64,000 nt of DNA, from assembly GCA_007570785.1 (NCBI GenBank), contig ML660211.1:5182463-5246462 (forward strand), in the 5' to 3' direction. Source of the DNA: Antilocapra americana. Lineage: Eukaryota; Chordata; Mammalia; Artiodactyla; Antilocapridae. A program made the position numbers and the translations under genes. Below the pieces are notes generated by a model that worked only from the letters and a program-made list of their open reading frames with translations, was not told the DNA's origin and did no database searches. Shown one piece after another: positions 12,353-24,162 of this stretch. The stretch's first letter is position 1; every line of letters begins with the position of its first letter.

Positions 12353-12596
12353 AAGCACTTCAAGGCTAGGATAATCTCATCATCTCAAAAAACTTAATGT
12401 AATTACATCTTTGAAATCCCATTTTCAAAGGAAGGTAACATTTAAAGGAATTAGGACTTGACATTTTTGTAAGCTATTATTTAACCTACTGTAATAAGGA
12501 AGGGGAGTTGCTAGAAAATGAATCCATGTTTTTCTTGCAAACTGAAAAAAGGATTTATGAACACAGGCCTGGTGTCTAAGTAACTCTAGATGTGTT

Positions 12597-12810
12597 AGGT
12601 CACTCAGGTTGTCTCCAACTTTCTTTCAATCCCATGGACCATAGCCTACCAGGCTCCTCTAGCCATGGAGCTTTTCAGTCATGAATACTTGAGGGGGTTG
12701 CCATTTCCTTCTCCAGGGGATCTTCCTGAACCAGGGATCAAATCTGTGTATCTTGCATTTCCTGCCTTGGCAGGCAGGTTCTTTACTACTGAGCCACCAG
12801 GGAAGCCCCA
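12597..12810 (-). mobile_element. Bov-tA SINE
   Basis: Minus strand. The order is caggctcctctagccatgga, ttgccatttccttctccagg, then the head complement ggcaggttctttactactga and ccaccagggaagcccc, ending at the exact head start. Confidence 0.9.
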
Positions 12811-12959
12811 AGTACCACTTTGCCCAAAATTAAACTTCAAATAAGATCAGGATTATGGTTTCTAGGTTGACTTCTGAATGTCTAGAGAGATAAAATACAT
12901 GCGTAAATATGAATGTCTTTTATTTTTAAGCATTAGTTCTGAATTATCAAGTTATTCAT

Positions 12960-13258
12960 TTATTAATTTTTTATTTTGGTAAAATACATATACTATATTT
13001 ACTCTCTTAACTATTTCAAGTGTACAGTACAAAAGTGTTAAGTATATTTACATTGCTGTGCAAGGGATATCTAGAAATTTTCACCTTGCAAAACTAAAAC
13101 TCTTTTCTTATTAAACATTAATTCCATCTACCCCAATAACCTATTCTGTTTCTATGATTTGACTACATTAAATTCTTCATATGTGTGGAATTATGCAGTA
13201 CCTGTGTTTTTGTAACTGACGTATATCACTCAACATAATGTCTATGGCTACCTTATCA
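12960..13258 (-). mobile_element. Old L1 3'UTR fragment
   Basis: Complement of old L1 3'UTR: taaaatacatatactatatt, tcaagtgtacagtacaaaag, acattgctgtgcaaggg, tgtgtggaattatgcagtac and atatcactcaacataatgtc, in the expected order. Confidence 0.7.
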
Positions 13259-13675
13259 AAAATAGTGTGTACCATCAACAGAAATTGGCAAAAAGGATAA
13301 GGAATTTAGTATTAAGCATACTGAAGTTAAACTTGGAGGAAACTTTGAAGTGGAATTATCTAAGGAGTATCTTGATATATAGATTTATAGCTCAACCTGA
13401 GTAGGAAATACATTAGATATCAGACATGTTTGAATAGTGTAGAGCCCAAAGGCATGGACAAAATATACAGAAAAAGGATGAATTGTCAGAAATGTATCAC
13501 AGATGGAACACTGAACAAATAAATATAAAAAAGAGACAGTCAGAGGGAACAAAGAAGTGATAATAAATAGCTTAAAAAAACAGAAAAGCTAGGTTTAGTC
13601 CTACAAACTGATAGATAAAAGGAGACAATATTCAGTAGAGTCAAGGCCATGGGTAGCAGCTAGGACAAAAACTGT
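13259..13675. other. No recognised feature
   Basis: A-rich unique sequence without support for genes or repeats. Confidence 0.4.
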
Positions 13676-13985
13676 CATTCTTTTCTTAAAATATATTTTT
13701 AATTGGGGGATAATTGCTTTCCAATACTGTGTTGGCTTCTGCCATACATAAATATGACTCAGCCATAGGCAGACATACGTCCCCTCTCTCTTGAACATCC
13801 TTCCCACTGTATCTCACCCCTCTAGGTTGTAACAGGGCACTGATTTGAGCTCCCTGAGTCACACAGCAAATTCCCACTGGCTATTTATTTACTTTGCATA
13901 TGGTAATATATACTTTACCAAGCTACTCTCTCAATTTATCTCACCCTTTCCTCCCTCCATTGTGTTCACAAATCTGTTCCTTATG
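13676..13985 (-). mobile_element. L1 3'UTR fragment
   Basis: Complement of an artiodactyl L1 3' end: aattgggggataattgcttt, actgtgttggcttctgccat, ctctaggttgtaacagggca and gcatatggtaatatatactt. Its A-rich tail side is at the left. Confidence 0.75.
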
Positions 13986-14126
13986 TCATTCTAAACAATC
14001 ATAGCTTTAGAAAGTTAATGAAATAATCTAATGGGTTTCTTCATTATCTTAGGAGAGGCTGTATGATGAGAAAATAAAGGTAAGAAAGCACAGCGTCTTT
14101 TTTAAAAGCTTGATTATGTTATCTGG

Positions 14127-14402
14127 TGGAGACGGCAATGGCAACCCACTCCAGTACTCTTGCCTGGAAAATCCCATGGATGGAGGAGCCTGGTAGGCTG
14201 CAGTCCACGGGTTCGCTAGGAGTCTGACGTGACTGAACGACTCCACTTTCATTTTTCACTTTGATGCATTGGAGAAGGAACTGGCAACCCACTCCAGTAT
14301 TCTTGCCTGGAGAATCCCAGGGACGGGGGAACCTGGTGGGCTGCCATCTATGGAGTCGCACAGAGTCGGACACTACTAAAGCGACTTAGAAGCAGCAGCA
14401 GC
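14127..14402 (+). mobile_element. BOV-A2 SINE (dimer), target duplication
   Basis: A complete BOV-A2 dimer. The two BOV-A monomers each carry a ttgcctgga motif and are joined by tgatgcattggagaaggaac; the element ends in an AGC-rich tail. A perfect 11-bp duplication atgttatctgg flanks it (14116-14126 and 14403-14413). Confidence 0.93.
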
Positions 14403-14413
14403 ATGTTATCTGG

Positions 14414-15084
14414 GCTAGGGGGTCACTGCATACTGGCCTCCTAATATCTTTACATACACAATATCTTAACGTTTATCAAAGATATAAAGCATTCAGATGC
14501 TTTGAAATATGTTCCTGAGAAATGCTGAACAAGGGTAGCACATGGAATAAAGCATCTATGAGTATCTGCACATTTTCCAACGTAAGTTAACTTCTATTAC
14601 CACTCTATACCAATGTTGATGCCTTTTCTGATCTTTAGCTTTCTTGGGACAGCCTTCCTGCTTCTCAGTCTTTAGGAAAATCATGGAAAGCACAAAGAAG
14701 AAAGTTTACCTCCAAAAGCTCCTTAGGAAGGAGTTTAGAATGGATCCCATGTGTATCAATAGAAGAGGGGTCATGGTAAAATTGCTATTTTAAAGTTGTG
14801 CCTTAGACTGGAAGGCTAAAAGTCATATGCATATACTGATATAAGGAACTAATGGAATTAATGAGGGTTCATGAAGGAGAAAAAGGAAATTGAGAGATAT
14901 GTGGTGGTAAGATGGTAAACATTGACATTGCTGGTTTAACTATATACAGAAACAAGATTTTGACATGAAAAATAGTAAAATTAGGAGTTTCAAGAACACC
15001 ACTACAGTATAAGTGAACACATATGGGTACATCATGAGGAAGATGGAGGTGTTGAACAAGAATCAGTGCTATTAAAAGACAAGC
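14414..15084. other. No recognised feature
   Basis: Unique AT-rich sequence; nothing supported. Confidence 0.4.
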
Positions 15085-15338
15085 TTGGTTTCAATAAGTT
15101 GGGAGATTGGGATTGACAAATACATACTACTGTATGTAAAACAGATAACTAATAAAAACCTACTGTATAGCGCAGGGACTCTACTCAACAGTCTATAATG
15201 ACCTATATGGGAAAATGATCTGAAAAAGGAAAGAGTGGATATATGTATATGTATAACTGATTCATTTTGTTGTACACCTGAAACTAACACAACATTTTTA
15301 ATCAGATATACTACAATAAAAATTAATTTTAAAAAAGG
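15085..15338 (+). mobile_element. L1 3' end with A-rich tail
   Basis: Sense-strand L1 3'UTR of the artiodactyl type: tatagcgcagggactctact, then ttttgttgtacacctgaaac and actacaataaaaattaattt, ending in a short A-rich run. Confidence 0.75.
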
Positions 15339-15981
15339 CAGGACTGGATTTGGGAGAATCATCTTAATAGCATTAAAGGGTACTTTAGGTTATTTTTGAC
15401 TTGGTTATGAACATAAATTTCTTCAAGCAATTCTTTCTCATTCCTATGAAAAAACATTGTGAGAGAGAAAATCCACCTACTCCCCCGCCACCAAGGAAAA
15501 AATAGATTTTAAAAAGGACTCGAACCATATTTCTCCCTAGTCAAATTTTTATGTGATATATATTAATAATTTGGTCAGAATGTGTGAGAATTTCCAAATG
15601 AATAAAACTTTCATGAGAGTATCTTTTCAAAAGAATTGAGCAAAAAAGTCTGAATTTGCTTTTGCAAAGACATCATGTATATACTTATATGTGTGTGTGT
15701 TAGCAGCATGTGGCATATGTCTTTGCAAATTCTAGTGAAAACTTGAAATTCTCAGATAAGATTGTATGTCATATTTAAATGAGATGTAGATGAAAATATA
15801 GAAAGATTTTCATGTTATTTGCTTAGGAAAACCACTGTTTTCTAAATTCCCATTAAACTGACCATAAAAGTGAAACAGAAACGACCTTGATTATTTTTAT
15901 TTCATACATATTGCTTATTATTTCTTTAGCTAAGAAAAATGTTATACCATTAGTGGATGGAAATCTATTGATGACTTTGAA
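15339..15981. other. No recognised feature
   Basis: Unique AT-rich sequence with a short TG run near 15690; nothing supported. Confidence 0.4.
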
Positions 15982-17750
15982 TCAGTTCAGTTCAGTTCAG
16001 TTGCTCAGTCGTGTCCGATGTTTTGTGAACCCATGAACCACAGAACACCAGGCCTCTCTGTCCATAACCCAAACCCATGTCCATGGAGTCAGTGATGCCA
16101 TCCAGCCATCTGATCCTCTGTCTTCCCCTTCTCCTCCTGCCCTCAATCTTCCCTAGCATCAGGGTCTTTTCCAATGAGTCAACTCTTTGCATGAGGAGGC
16201 CAAAGTATTGGAGTTTCAGCTTTAACATCAGATCTTCCAATGAACACTCAGGGCTGATTTCCTTTAGGATGGACTGGTTGGATCTCTTTGCAGTCCAAGC
16301 GACTCTCAAGAGTCTTCTCCACAGTTCAAAAGCATCAATTCTTCAGTGCTCAGCTTTCTTTATAGTCCAACTCTCACATCCATACATGACTACTGGAAAA
16401 ACCATAGCCTTGACTAGACAGACCTTAACTGGCAAAGTAATGTCTCTACTTTTTAATGTGCTGTCTAGGTTGGTCATAACTTTTCTTCCAAGGAACAGTG
16501 TCATTTAATTTCATGACTGAAGTCACCATCTGCAGTGATTTTGGAGTACAAGAAAATAGTCTGTCACTGTTTCCACTGTTTTCCCATCTATTTGCCATGA
16601 AGTGATGGGACCAGATGTCATGATCTTCATTTTATGAATGTTGAGTTTTAAGCCAACATTTTCACTCTCCTCTATCACTTTCATCAAGAGGCTCTTTAGT
16701 TCTTCTCTTTCTGCCCTAAGGTGGTGTCAACTGCTTATCTGAGATTATTGATATTCCTCTTGGCAATCTTGATTCCAGCTTCTGCTTCATTCAGTCCAGC
16801 ATTTCTCATAATGCATTCTGCATATAAGTTAAATAAGCAAGGTGACAATATACAGCCTTGACATACTTCTTTCCTGATTTGGAACCAGTCTGTTGTTCCA
16901 TGTCCTGTTCTAACTGTTGCTTCTTGACCTGCCTACAGATTTCTTAACAGGGAGACCAGGTGGTCTGGTATTCCCATCTCTTGAAGAATTTTCCAGTTTG
17001 TTGTGATCCAGACAGTCAAAAGCTTTGGCATAGTTAATAAAGCAGTCATATTTATATTTTTACATATGGTAATATTTATGTAGCTACTCAGCGCTGGAGT
17101 GGTGGCTGTGTGGTGGTGGAGTGTCTTTGAGGAGATATCCCACATCCAAGGGCAAAGGAGAAGCCCCAGCAAAATGGTAAGAAGGGTGAAATTATGTTTG
17201 GAGTCAATCCGCATACCCTCCAGAGACACTCAGAGGGCTCAAACATACCCTGTATGCACCAGGACCCAGAGATCCCACAGAGACTGAGACAGAACTGTGT
17301 TTGGCTGTCTCCTGGGGTGGTACAGGTCAGCAGTGGTCTGCTGCATGGGCAGGGCATCTAGGTGCAGTAGACCTGGGTATGGCATAAGCCCTCCTGGAGG
17401 AGGTCACCATTAACCCACCATAGAGCTGCTAGAACTTACACAGGATGGGAAATAGAATCTTGGAGGGCATAAACAGAACCTTGTGTGCACCAGGACCTGA
17501 GAGAAAGAAGCAGTGACCCCAGAAGAGACTGACTCAGACTTGCCCGGGAGTGTCCTGGAGTCTCTGGCAGAGACATGGGTGGGCGGTGGCCTGCTGCAAG
17601 GCTGGGGGCACTGAGTGTAGCAGTGAATGCATGGGACCTTTTGAAGGAGGTCACCATTATCTTCATTATCTCCACCATAGTTTGACCTCAGGTCAAATAA
17701 CAGGGAGGAACACAGCTTCACCCTTCAACTGAAAATTTGAAACTCTTAAG
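15982..17750 (-). mobile_element. BovB LINE with inverted 5' segment
   Basis: The left 15982-17045 part is the 3' end of BovB on the minus strand: the agttcag repeat tail, then ORF2 up to the RT sequence around the AKAFD motif. After about 40 bp of filler, 17090-17750 is the BovB 5' region on the plus strand. It matches the reverse complement of 39670-40375 (for example ggcaaaggagaagccccagc). This is the layout left by twin priming. The RT catalytic YADD is destroyed, reading stop-A-V-D at 16726-16737. Compared with the copy at 36271-40527, about 150 bp of the 5' region is missing. No clear target duplication was found. Confidence 0.85.
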
Positions 17751-17817
17751 TACAGATATCAGATAATTCCTTTTGTCTATCTTTTTTAATCATTTTGTAA
17801 TGATCAGTGATGATGGT

Positions 17818-18018
17818 GGTGGTTTATTCCTTAAGCCATGTCTGATTCTTGCAACCCCATGAACTGTAGCCTGCCAGTTCCATGGGATTCTCCAGGCAAG
17901 AATACTGGAGTGGGTTGCTATTTCCTTCTCCAGGGGATCTTCCTAACCCAGGGATCGAACCCAGGTTTTCTGCATTGCAGGCAGATTCTTTACCAACTGA
18001 ACTACAAGGAAGATCCAT
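17818..18018 (-). mobile_element. Bov-tA SINE
   Basis: Minus strand. The sequence runs aagaatactggagtgggttg, ccagggatcgaacccaggtt (well-preserved B-box complement) and gcaggcagattctttaccaa. Fairly young. Confidence 0.9.
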
Positions 18019-18603
18019 AAAAGCCAATACTTTGTATAAAATAAAAGCTTGAAATACAGTTTGAGGAAACTATTTTTTGACCCTATTGAGTTAAAAAGTA
18101 TTTAATGGCTCACAGTGTAGAGAGTGGCATTTTATTTGCAGATTTTTAGCAGCTATTGAATGCTAAAACTTGCTAGAAGGCAAGCGAAATAAATCACTTT
18201 TTTCAAGCTAATGAAACTCTGATGGTTCATAGTCTGTTGTATTGACATCTGAATCACTATTGGCTCCATAGAAGCCAACACCTGGGGCTGCATTTCAATG
18301 ACCAGGAAACTTCAAAGGAAATTCTAATAGGAGTAAGAGGAAAGCAGAGTTAGAGTAAATTAAGTGGCAATTGATACTGGTTGAAATTACGAAACAAGTA
18401 GAAATAATGAACAAGTAGAACTAAATTCCAAATTGTGGATAGACAATTTGGTGTCTTTCTTTCTTTCTTTCTTTCTTTATTTTGCTTAGGAGTTTTTAAA
18501 TAAATTTCAAAATATTATGCTTTTTCAAAATAATTTATAGAGGACATAGATTTTAACCAAAACTCTTGTTCCATAAGTTCATATTGTTAAACATAACACA
18601 TTT
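18019..18603. other. Unique DNA with a TTTC microsatellite
   Basis: No gene or interspersed repeat recognised. A (TTTC)n run of about six units lies at 18454-18479. Confidence 0.5.
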
Positions 18604-18826
18604 TGTGGTGCTGCAGGTAAAGAATCTGCCTGCCAATGCAGGAGATGCAAGAGACACAGATTTGATCCTTGGGTAGGGAAGATTCCCTGGAGTAGGAAAG
18701 GAAAAACAATCTGCTTCAGTATTCTTGCCTGGAAAATCCCATGGACAGAGGAACCTGGTGGGCTACAGTCCATAGGGTTGAAGGAGTTGAACACGATTAA
18801 GTGATTGAGCACAGGCACACACACAA
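18604..18826 (+). mobile_element. Bov-tA SINE
   Basis: Plus-strand copy. The head is partly lost at the start (gtaaagaatctgcctgccaa); the body has ttcttgcctggaaaatccca and ggtgggctacagtccatagg, ending in a short CA-rich tail. Confidence 0.88.
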
Positions 18827-19087
18827 AGACTTGGAAGATTATTTTAGTTCTCAGGTTTATTTGTGTTTGCCCTCATATATGACTTAATAAGACCATAAGG
18901 AATATTTTTGAAATATTGAAGTCATTTTTAATTCCTGGTTATCATATGCCCCTATTGCATCTGTTAGGATCATTTCAGGTATTAGTAACAGAGAAATAAA
19001 CACTAACTCTTTTAAACAGTTAAATCAGTATTTTGGCTCACTTAAAAATTATAGCACTAGCGTGGACTTAAGGACCATATTATTTTC

Positions 19088-21480
19088 CCCTCCAGATTTA
19101 TTGATGCATATTTGACAATCAGAAATTATATATATTGGGGCTTCCCTGATGGCTTAGATGGTAAAGCATTTGCCTGCAACGCTGGAGACCTGGCTTCAAT
19201 CCCTGAGTCGGAAAGATCCCCTGGAGAAGGAAATGGCAACACTCTCCAGTACTCTTGCCTGGAAAATCCCATGGACGGAGGAGCCTAGGGTTGCAAAGAG
19301 TCAGACATGACTGAGCAACATCACTTTCGTTTTACTTTCCTTATCGTGTTTATACAATACATTGTGAAATAATTACCACAATCATGATAAGTAACATATC
19401 CATCACCTCACATAGTACATATTTTATTTTTTGGTAGTAAGAACACTTAATATATATTTTCTTTGCAAATTTCAAGCATGTAATACTTTATTTTATTTTA
19501 AACAATAATCACCATATAGTGCATTCTTTCTCCAGAATTTATTCATTCTGCATAACTGGAACTTTTGACCAACATCTCTCATTTTGCCCCACCTCTCAAT
19601 CTGTAGTAACAACCCCTCAATTTTGCTTTTATGAATTTGACTTTTTTAGATATTGCATATAGGTGGGATCATGCAGTATTTGTCTTTCTGTTTCAGACAT
19701 TTTACTTAGTATAATGTCTTTCAGATTCATTCATGCATCACAAATGGTAATACCACTTTTTGTAAGGCTGAATAATATTCCACTGGGTATATATGCCATA
19801 TTTTCTTTATCCATTTGGCCATAAATGTACATTTTGGTTGTTTTCATTCTTTGGATATTGTGAATAATACTACAGTGAACATGAGGGTGCATATATTTCT
19901 TAAAGATATTGATTTCATTTCTTTTGTGTAGATAAGCAGAAGTAGGATTTTTGGGTCATATGATAATTCTATTTTTAGGTTTTGAGAAACCTCTGTATCA
20001 CTTTCCATAATGGCTACACCAATTTATAGTCTGAGCAACAGTGTACTAATGCTCCCTGTTGCCAGCACTTGTTAACTTTTATTCTTGTTAATAACTGTAA
20101 AGTGTCAATAGCTGTAAAGTGATATCTCATTGTGATTTTATTTGTGTTTCTATGATTGAAGGATGCTGAGCCCGCATCCATATACTCGTTGATCATACGC
20201 AGTCCTTCTTTTAAGAAATGTCTATTCAAATCTCTTGTCCATTTGTAAAGTTTGGTAATTTTTTTTTTTTTTTTTTTGCTTTTGAGTTAGTTGAGCTTCT
20301 TATATATTCTGGATTTTAAGCCCTTATCAGATATGTGGTTTGCAAATACATTTCTCCATTCCATAGATGTGCCTTCACTGTTGCTTGCTACCTTTGTTGT
20401 GCAGAAGCTTTCAGTTTGATGTTGCCTTACTATTCCTTACTTGTTTCTTTTTTCTTTTATTACTTACACTTTTGGTGTCAGACCAAAAAAAAAAAAAACA
20501 TCCCTTCCAAGACGAATTATCAAGGAGTTTTCCCCTTTTCTTCTCTTCTAGTAGGCTGACAGTTGCAGATTTGATGCTTAAGTATTTCATCCATTTTAAG
20601 TTGATTTAGATTGTTTACTTGAGATATTTCTTTTTACTCAATGTAAGCTTTTATCATTATAAACATCCCTGTTAGAATTACTTTTGCAGCATCCCATAAG
20701 TTCTGGTATGGAGTATTTCCATTTTCACTTGCCTCAAGGTATTTTTTTATTTTCCTTTTGACTTCTTTGTCTCTGACTATTTAACACTGTCTTGTTTAAT
20801 ATTTGTGAATTTTCCAATTTTTCGCCTATTATTGATTTCTAGTTCTTTACCATTGTGATTATAAAAGATCTCTGATATGATTTCTGTCTTATTAAATTTA
20901 TTACAACTGGTTTTGTAGTCTGATGTCTGAACTATCCTGAGAAAGTTCTGTGTGCACTTGAAAAAAATGTTTATTCTACTGCTGTTGGATGTAATCTTAT
21001 GTATATTTCTCTTAGTTCCACTTGATCAAAGGCTTATTCAAGTTGCTGCTTTCTTATTGATTTTTCTGTTGGGATGATTCAATGTTGAGAGTGGGATATT
21101 GAAGTTTCCATCATTATTGTACTGTTTACTGTCTATTTTTTTCCTTCACTTCTGTTAGTATTTGCCTTATATATTTATGTACTTCAATGTTGGGTGAATA
21201 TATTTTTACAGCCATTATATCTCCTTGATGAATTGACCTTTTTCTCATTATCTAGTGGCCTTCTTTTGTCCCATGTGATAGTTTTGCATTTACAGTCATC
21301 TATTTTGTGTGATATAAATATAGCCCCTCATGTTTTCTTTTGGTTACTATTTGTTTAGAATATCTTTTTTGATTACTTTACTTTCCACTTCATGGTTTCT
21401 TAAGTGAAATTGAGTTTCTTGTAAGCAGCATACTTTAGATCTTGTTTATAATTTTTTCAAGCCACTCTCTCTATATATAT
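19088..21480 (-). mobile_element. Old L1 LINE, internally deleted
   Basis: Minus-strand L1. The 3'UTR and ORF2 C-terminal region run to about 20610 (for example tgggatcatgcagtatttgt and ttgtgcagaagctttcagt). The sequence then jumps to a more upstream part of ORF2 (agcatcccataagttctggt, ccttcttttgtcccatgtga), so the middle of ORF2 is missing. It contains a run of 19 T at 20259-20277 and a Bov-tA at 19137-19328. Many stops; dead. Confidence 0.8.
19137..19328 (+). mobile_element. Bov-tA SINE inside L1
   Basis: Plus-strand copy: gggcttccctgatggcttag (head), then gatcccctggagaaggaaat and ttgcctggaaaatcccatgg. Younger than the L1 it interrupts. Confidence 0.9.
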
Positions 21481-22050
21481 GGCTTGTTAATTAACAAATT
21501 ACTTAATTTGAAGTTCTAATTTCATTCTTTGTCTAAATAGGCAATAAGAACACTGATAAACATTGGCTAAATCACATTTTACTTATTATACTAATACTTT
21601 AATGCCTTTAAATAATTGTCATCTTAGGCAGTATGGATCATCTAAAAGTCTTATTAAAACCCTTGTCATAGGAAAGAGAGACAGTGTGATTAATCCTAAC
21701 AAACTCAGCCTGTCATAGAATCAGAACAGGGTCAAGGAAGCCTCCAGCATTCAGAAGTTCAGTTTCATTTACTGAAGCACAAAGTATTCAGGTAATTCAG
21801 GAGAAAAGATTGGGCTGCTGGAGCATTTGCATCTTTCACTGGACTTACAGAAGTGGCTATTCATTGAGGAAAGTGTGAGTCAGGTCCCTGGGTGTATCCA
21901 CTGGTTTTTCAAAATATTGAATTGCATTGACTAATAGATAACATTGAAACTTACAGATTGAAATCCCTCTGCTCTGCAATTCATATGTTTAAACTTTAAC
22001 CTCCGATATCACTATGTTCAAAGATAAGATCTTTAAAAAAGTAAATAAGG
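21481..22050. other. No recognised feature
   Basis: Unique DNA between an L1 relic and a SINE; nothing supported. Confidence 0.4.
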
Positions 22051-22614
22051 TTGTTTGTGCATGCTTAGTTATGTCTGATTCTTTGTGACCCAATACAGTC
22101 TCCTCTGCCCATGAGATTCTCTAGGGAAGAATACTGGAGTGGGTTGTCATTTTCTCATCCAGGGGATCTTCACGACCCAGGGATTGAACCCAGCTCTCCT
22201 GTGTCTTCTGCATTGGCAGGTGGATTATTTAGCACTAATCAGTTTAGTCGCTCAGTCGTGTCCAACCCTTTGCGACCCTATAGATTGCAGCACGCCAGAC
22301 CTCCCTTTTATCACCAACTCTGGGGGTTTACTCAGACTCATGTTCGTTGAGTTGCTGATGCCATCCAACCATTTCATCCTCTGTCATCACCCTCTCCCCC
22401 CGCCTTCAATCTTTCAAAGCATCAGGATCTTTTCAAATGAGTCAGCTCTTCACGTCAGGTGGCCAAAGGATTGGAGTTTCAGATTGAACGCCACTCCTTT
22501 CAATGAATACTCAGGGCTGATTTCTTTTAGGATGGACTGGTTAGATCTTGCAGTCCAAGGGACTCTCGAGAGTCTTCTCCAACACCACAGTTTAAAAGCA
22601 TCAATCCTTCGGTA

Positions 22615-23121
22615 CTAAGCTTTCTTTATAGTCCAAATCTCACATCCATGCATAACTACTGGAAAAACCATAGCTTTGACTAGACAGACATTCGTTGGCA
22701 AAGTACTGCCTCTGCTTTTTAATATGCTGTTTAGGTTGGTCAAAACTTTTCTTCCAAGGAATAAGTGTATCTTAATTTCATGGCTGTAGTCACCATCTGC
22801 AGTGATTATGGAGCCCCCCAAAATAAAATCTGCCACTGTTTCCATTGTTTCCCCATCTATTTCCCATGAAGCAATGGGACCAGATGCCATGATCTTAGAT
22901 TTCTGAATGCTGAGTTTTGAGCCAACATTTTCACTCTCCTCTTTCAGTTTCATCAACAGGCTATTTAGTTCTTCTTCACATTCTGCCATAAGGGTGAAGT
23001 CATCTGCATATCTGAGGTTACTGGTATTTCTCCTGGCAATCTTGATTGCAGCCTGTGCTTCATCCAGCCCAGTGTTTCTCATAATGTACTCTGCATACAA
23101 GTTAAATAAGCAGGGTGACAA
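22615..23121 (-). pseudogene. BovB ORF2 RT fragment
   Basis: An open stretch of 168 codons from the 3' half of the BovB reverse transcriptase. It begins SPCLFNLYAEYIMRN, then LRYADD (catalytic residues kept), a LMKLKEESENVG segment and MVFPVVMHGCEIWTIKK. It is part of a truncated element with no start or end of its own and is not a host gene. Confidence 0.85.
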
Positions 23122-23345
23122 TATACTGCCTTGACCTTCTCATTTTCCTATTTAGAACCAGTCTGCTGTTTCATGTGCGGTTTTAACTGTTCTAGACCTG
23201 CATACAGATTCCTCAGGAGGCAGGTCAGGTGGTCTGGTATTCCCATCTCTTGAAGAATTTTCCACAGTCTATTTTGATCCACACAGTCAAAGGTTTTAGC
23301 ATAGTCAATAAAGCAGAAGTAGATATTCTTCTGAAACTCTCTTTC

Positions 23346-24162
23346 TTTTTTTTTTTTTACTTTTTTTATTTTTTAAATTTAATTTATTTATTTTAATTTT
23401 CTTTACATTATTGTGTTGGTTTTGCCATACATTGACATGAATCTGCCATGGGTATACATGTGTTCCCCTTCCAGAACCCTCCTCCCATCTCCCTCCCGAT
23501 TCCCTCTCTCTGGGTCACCCCAGTGCACCAGCCCTGAGCATCGGACCTGGGCTGGCGATTGATTTCACAGATGATAATTAACATGTTTCAATGCCGTTCT
23601 CTCATATCATTCCACCCTTGCCCTCTCCCATAGAGTCCAAAAACTGTTCTATACATCTGCGTTTCTTTTGCTGATTCGCATACAGGGTTCTCGTTACCAT
23701 CTTTCTAAATTCCATATATATGTGTTAGTATACTGTATTATTGTTTTTCCTTCTGGCTTACTTCACTCTGGATAATAGGCTCCAGTTCCGTCCACCTGAG
23801 TAGAACTGATTCAAATGAATTTTTTTTTTTAATGCTGAGTAATATTCCATTGTGTATATGTACCACAGCTTTCTTATCCATTCGTCAGTTGATGGGCATC
23901 TAGGTTGCTTCCATGTCCTGGCTATTGTAAACAAAGCAGCGATGAACATTGGGGTACACGTGGCTCTTTCAATTCTGGTTTCCTATATGTATATGCCCAG
24001 CTGTGGGATTGCTGGGTCATATGGCAGATCTATTTGCAGTTTTTTAAGGAACCTCCACACTGTTTTTCATAGTGGCTGTACTAGTTTGCCTTCCCACCAA
24101 CAGTGTAAGAGAGTTCCCTTTTCTCCACATCCTCTCCAGCCTTTATTGCTTGTAGATTTTTG
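23346..24162 (-). mobile_element. Young cow-type L1, 5'-truncated
   Basis: About 0.8 kb of L1 3' end on the minus strand. Poly(T), then ttttgccatacattgacatg, cagccctgagcatcggacct (characteristic cow L1 3'UTR), the end of ORF2 (taatattccattgtgtatat) and cccaccaacagtgtaagaga. Little diverged. It lies in BovB; no clean target duplication is visible and part of the target is missing. Confidence 0.92.

Larger units (their letters stand above)
11663..12492 (-). mobile_element. MaLR-like LTR relic split by a SINE
   Basis: Complement of an old LTR-type repeat. The left part runs from ttacctctgtaacaaattac through acatttctggaggccagaag and aaatcaaggtgtcagtcggg to about 11991. The right part resumes after the SINE near 12363 (ataatctcatcatctcaaaa, gtaattacatctttgaaat) and ends near cctactgta. 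The ORF at 11779-11976 is a chance reading of the GC-richer centre. The subfamily is uncertain. Confidence 0.6.

Noticed and set aside
16077..16508. 143-codon plus-strand ORF
   Set aside because: Antisense of the BovB 3' end and ORF2; similar antisense frames recur at 22139-22618 and in other BovB copies.
17838..18020. tRNA genes suggested by A/B-box-like sequence in Bov-tA heads
   Set aside because: The heads are tRNA-derived SINE promoters without a full cloverleaf; none of the copies reads as a functional tRNA.
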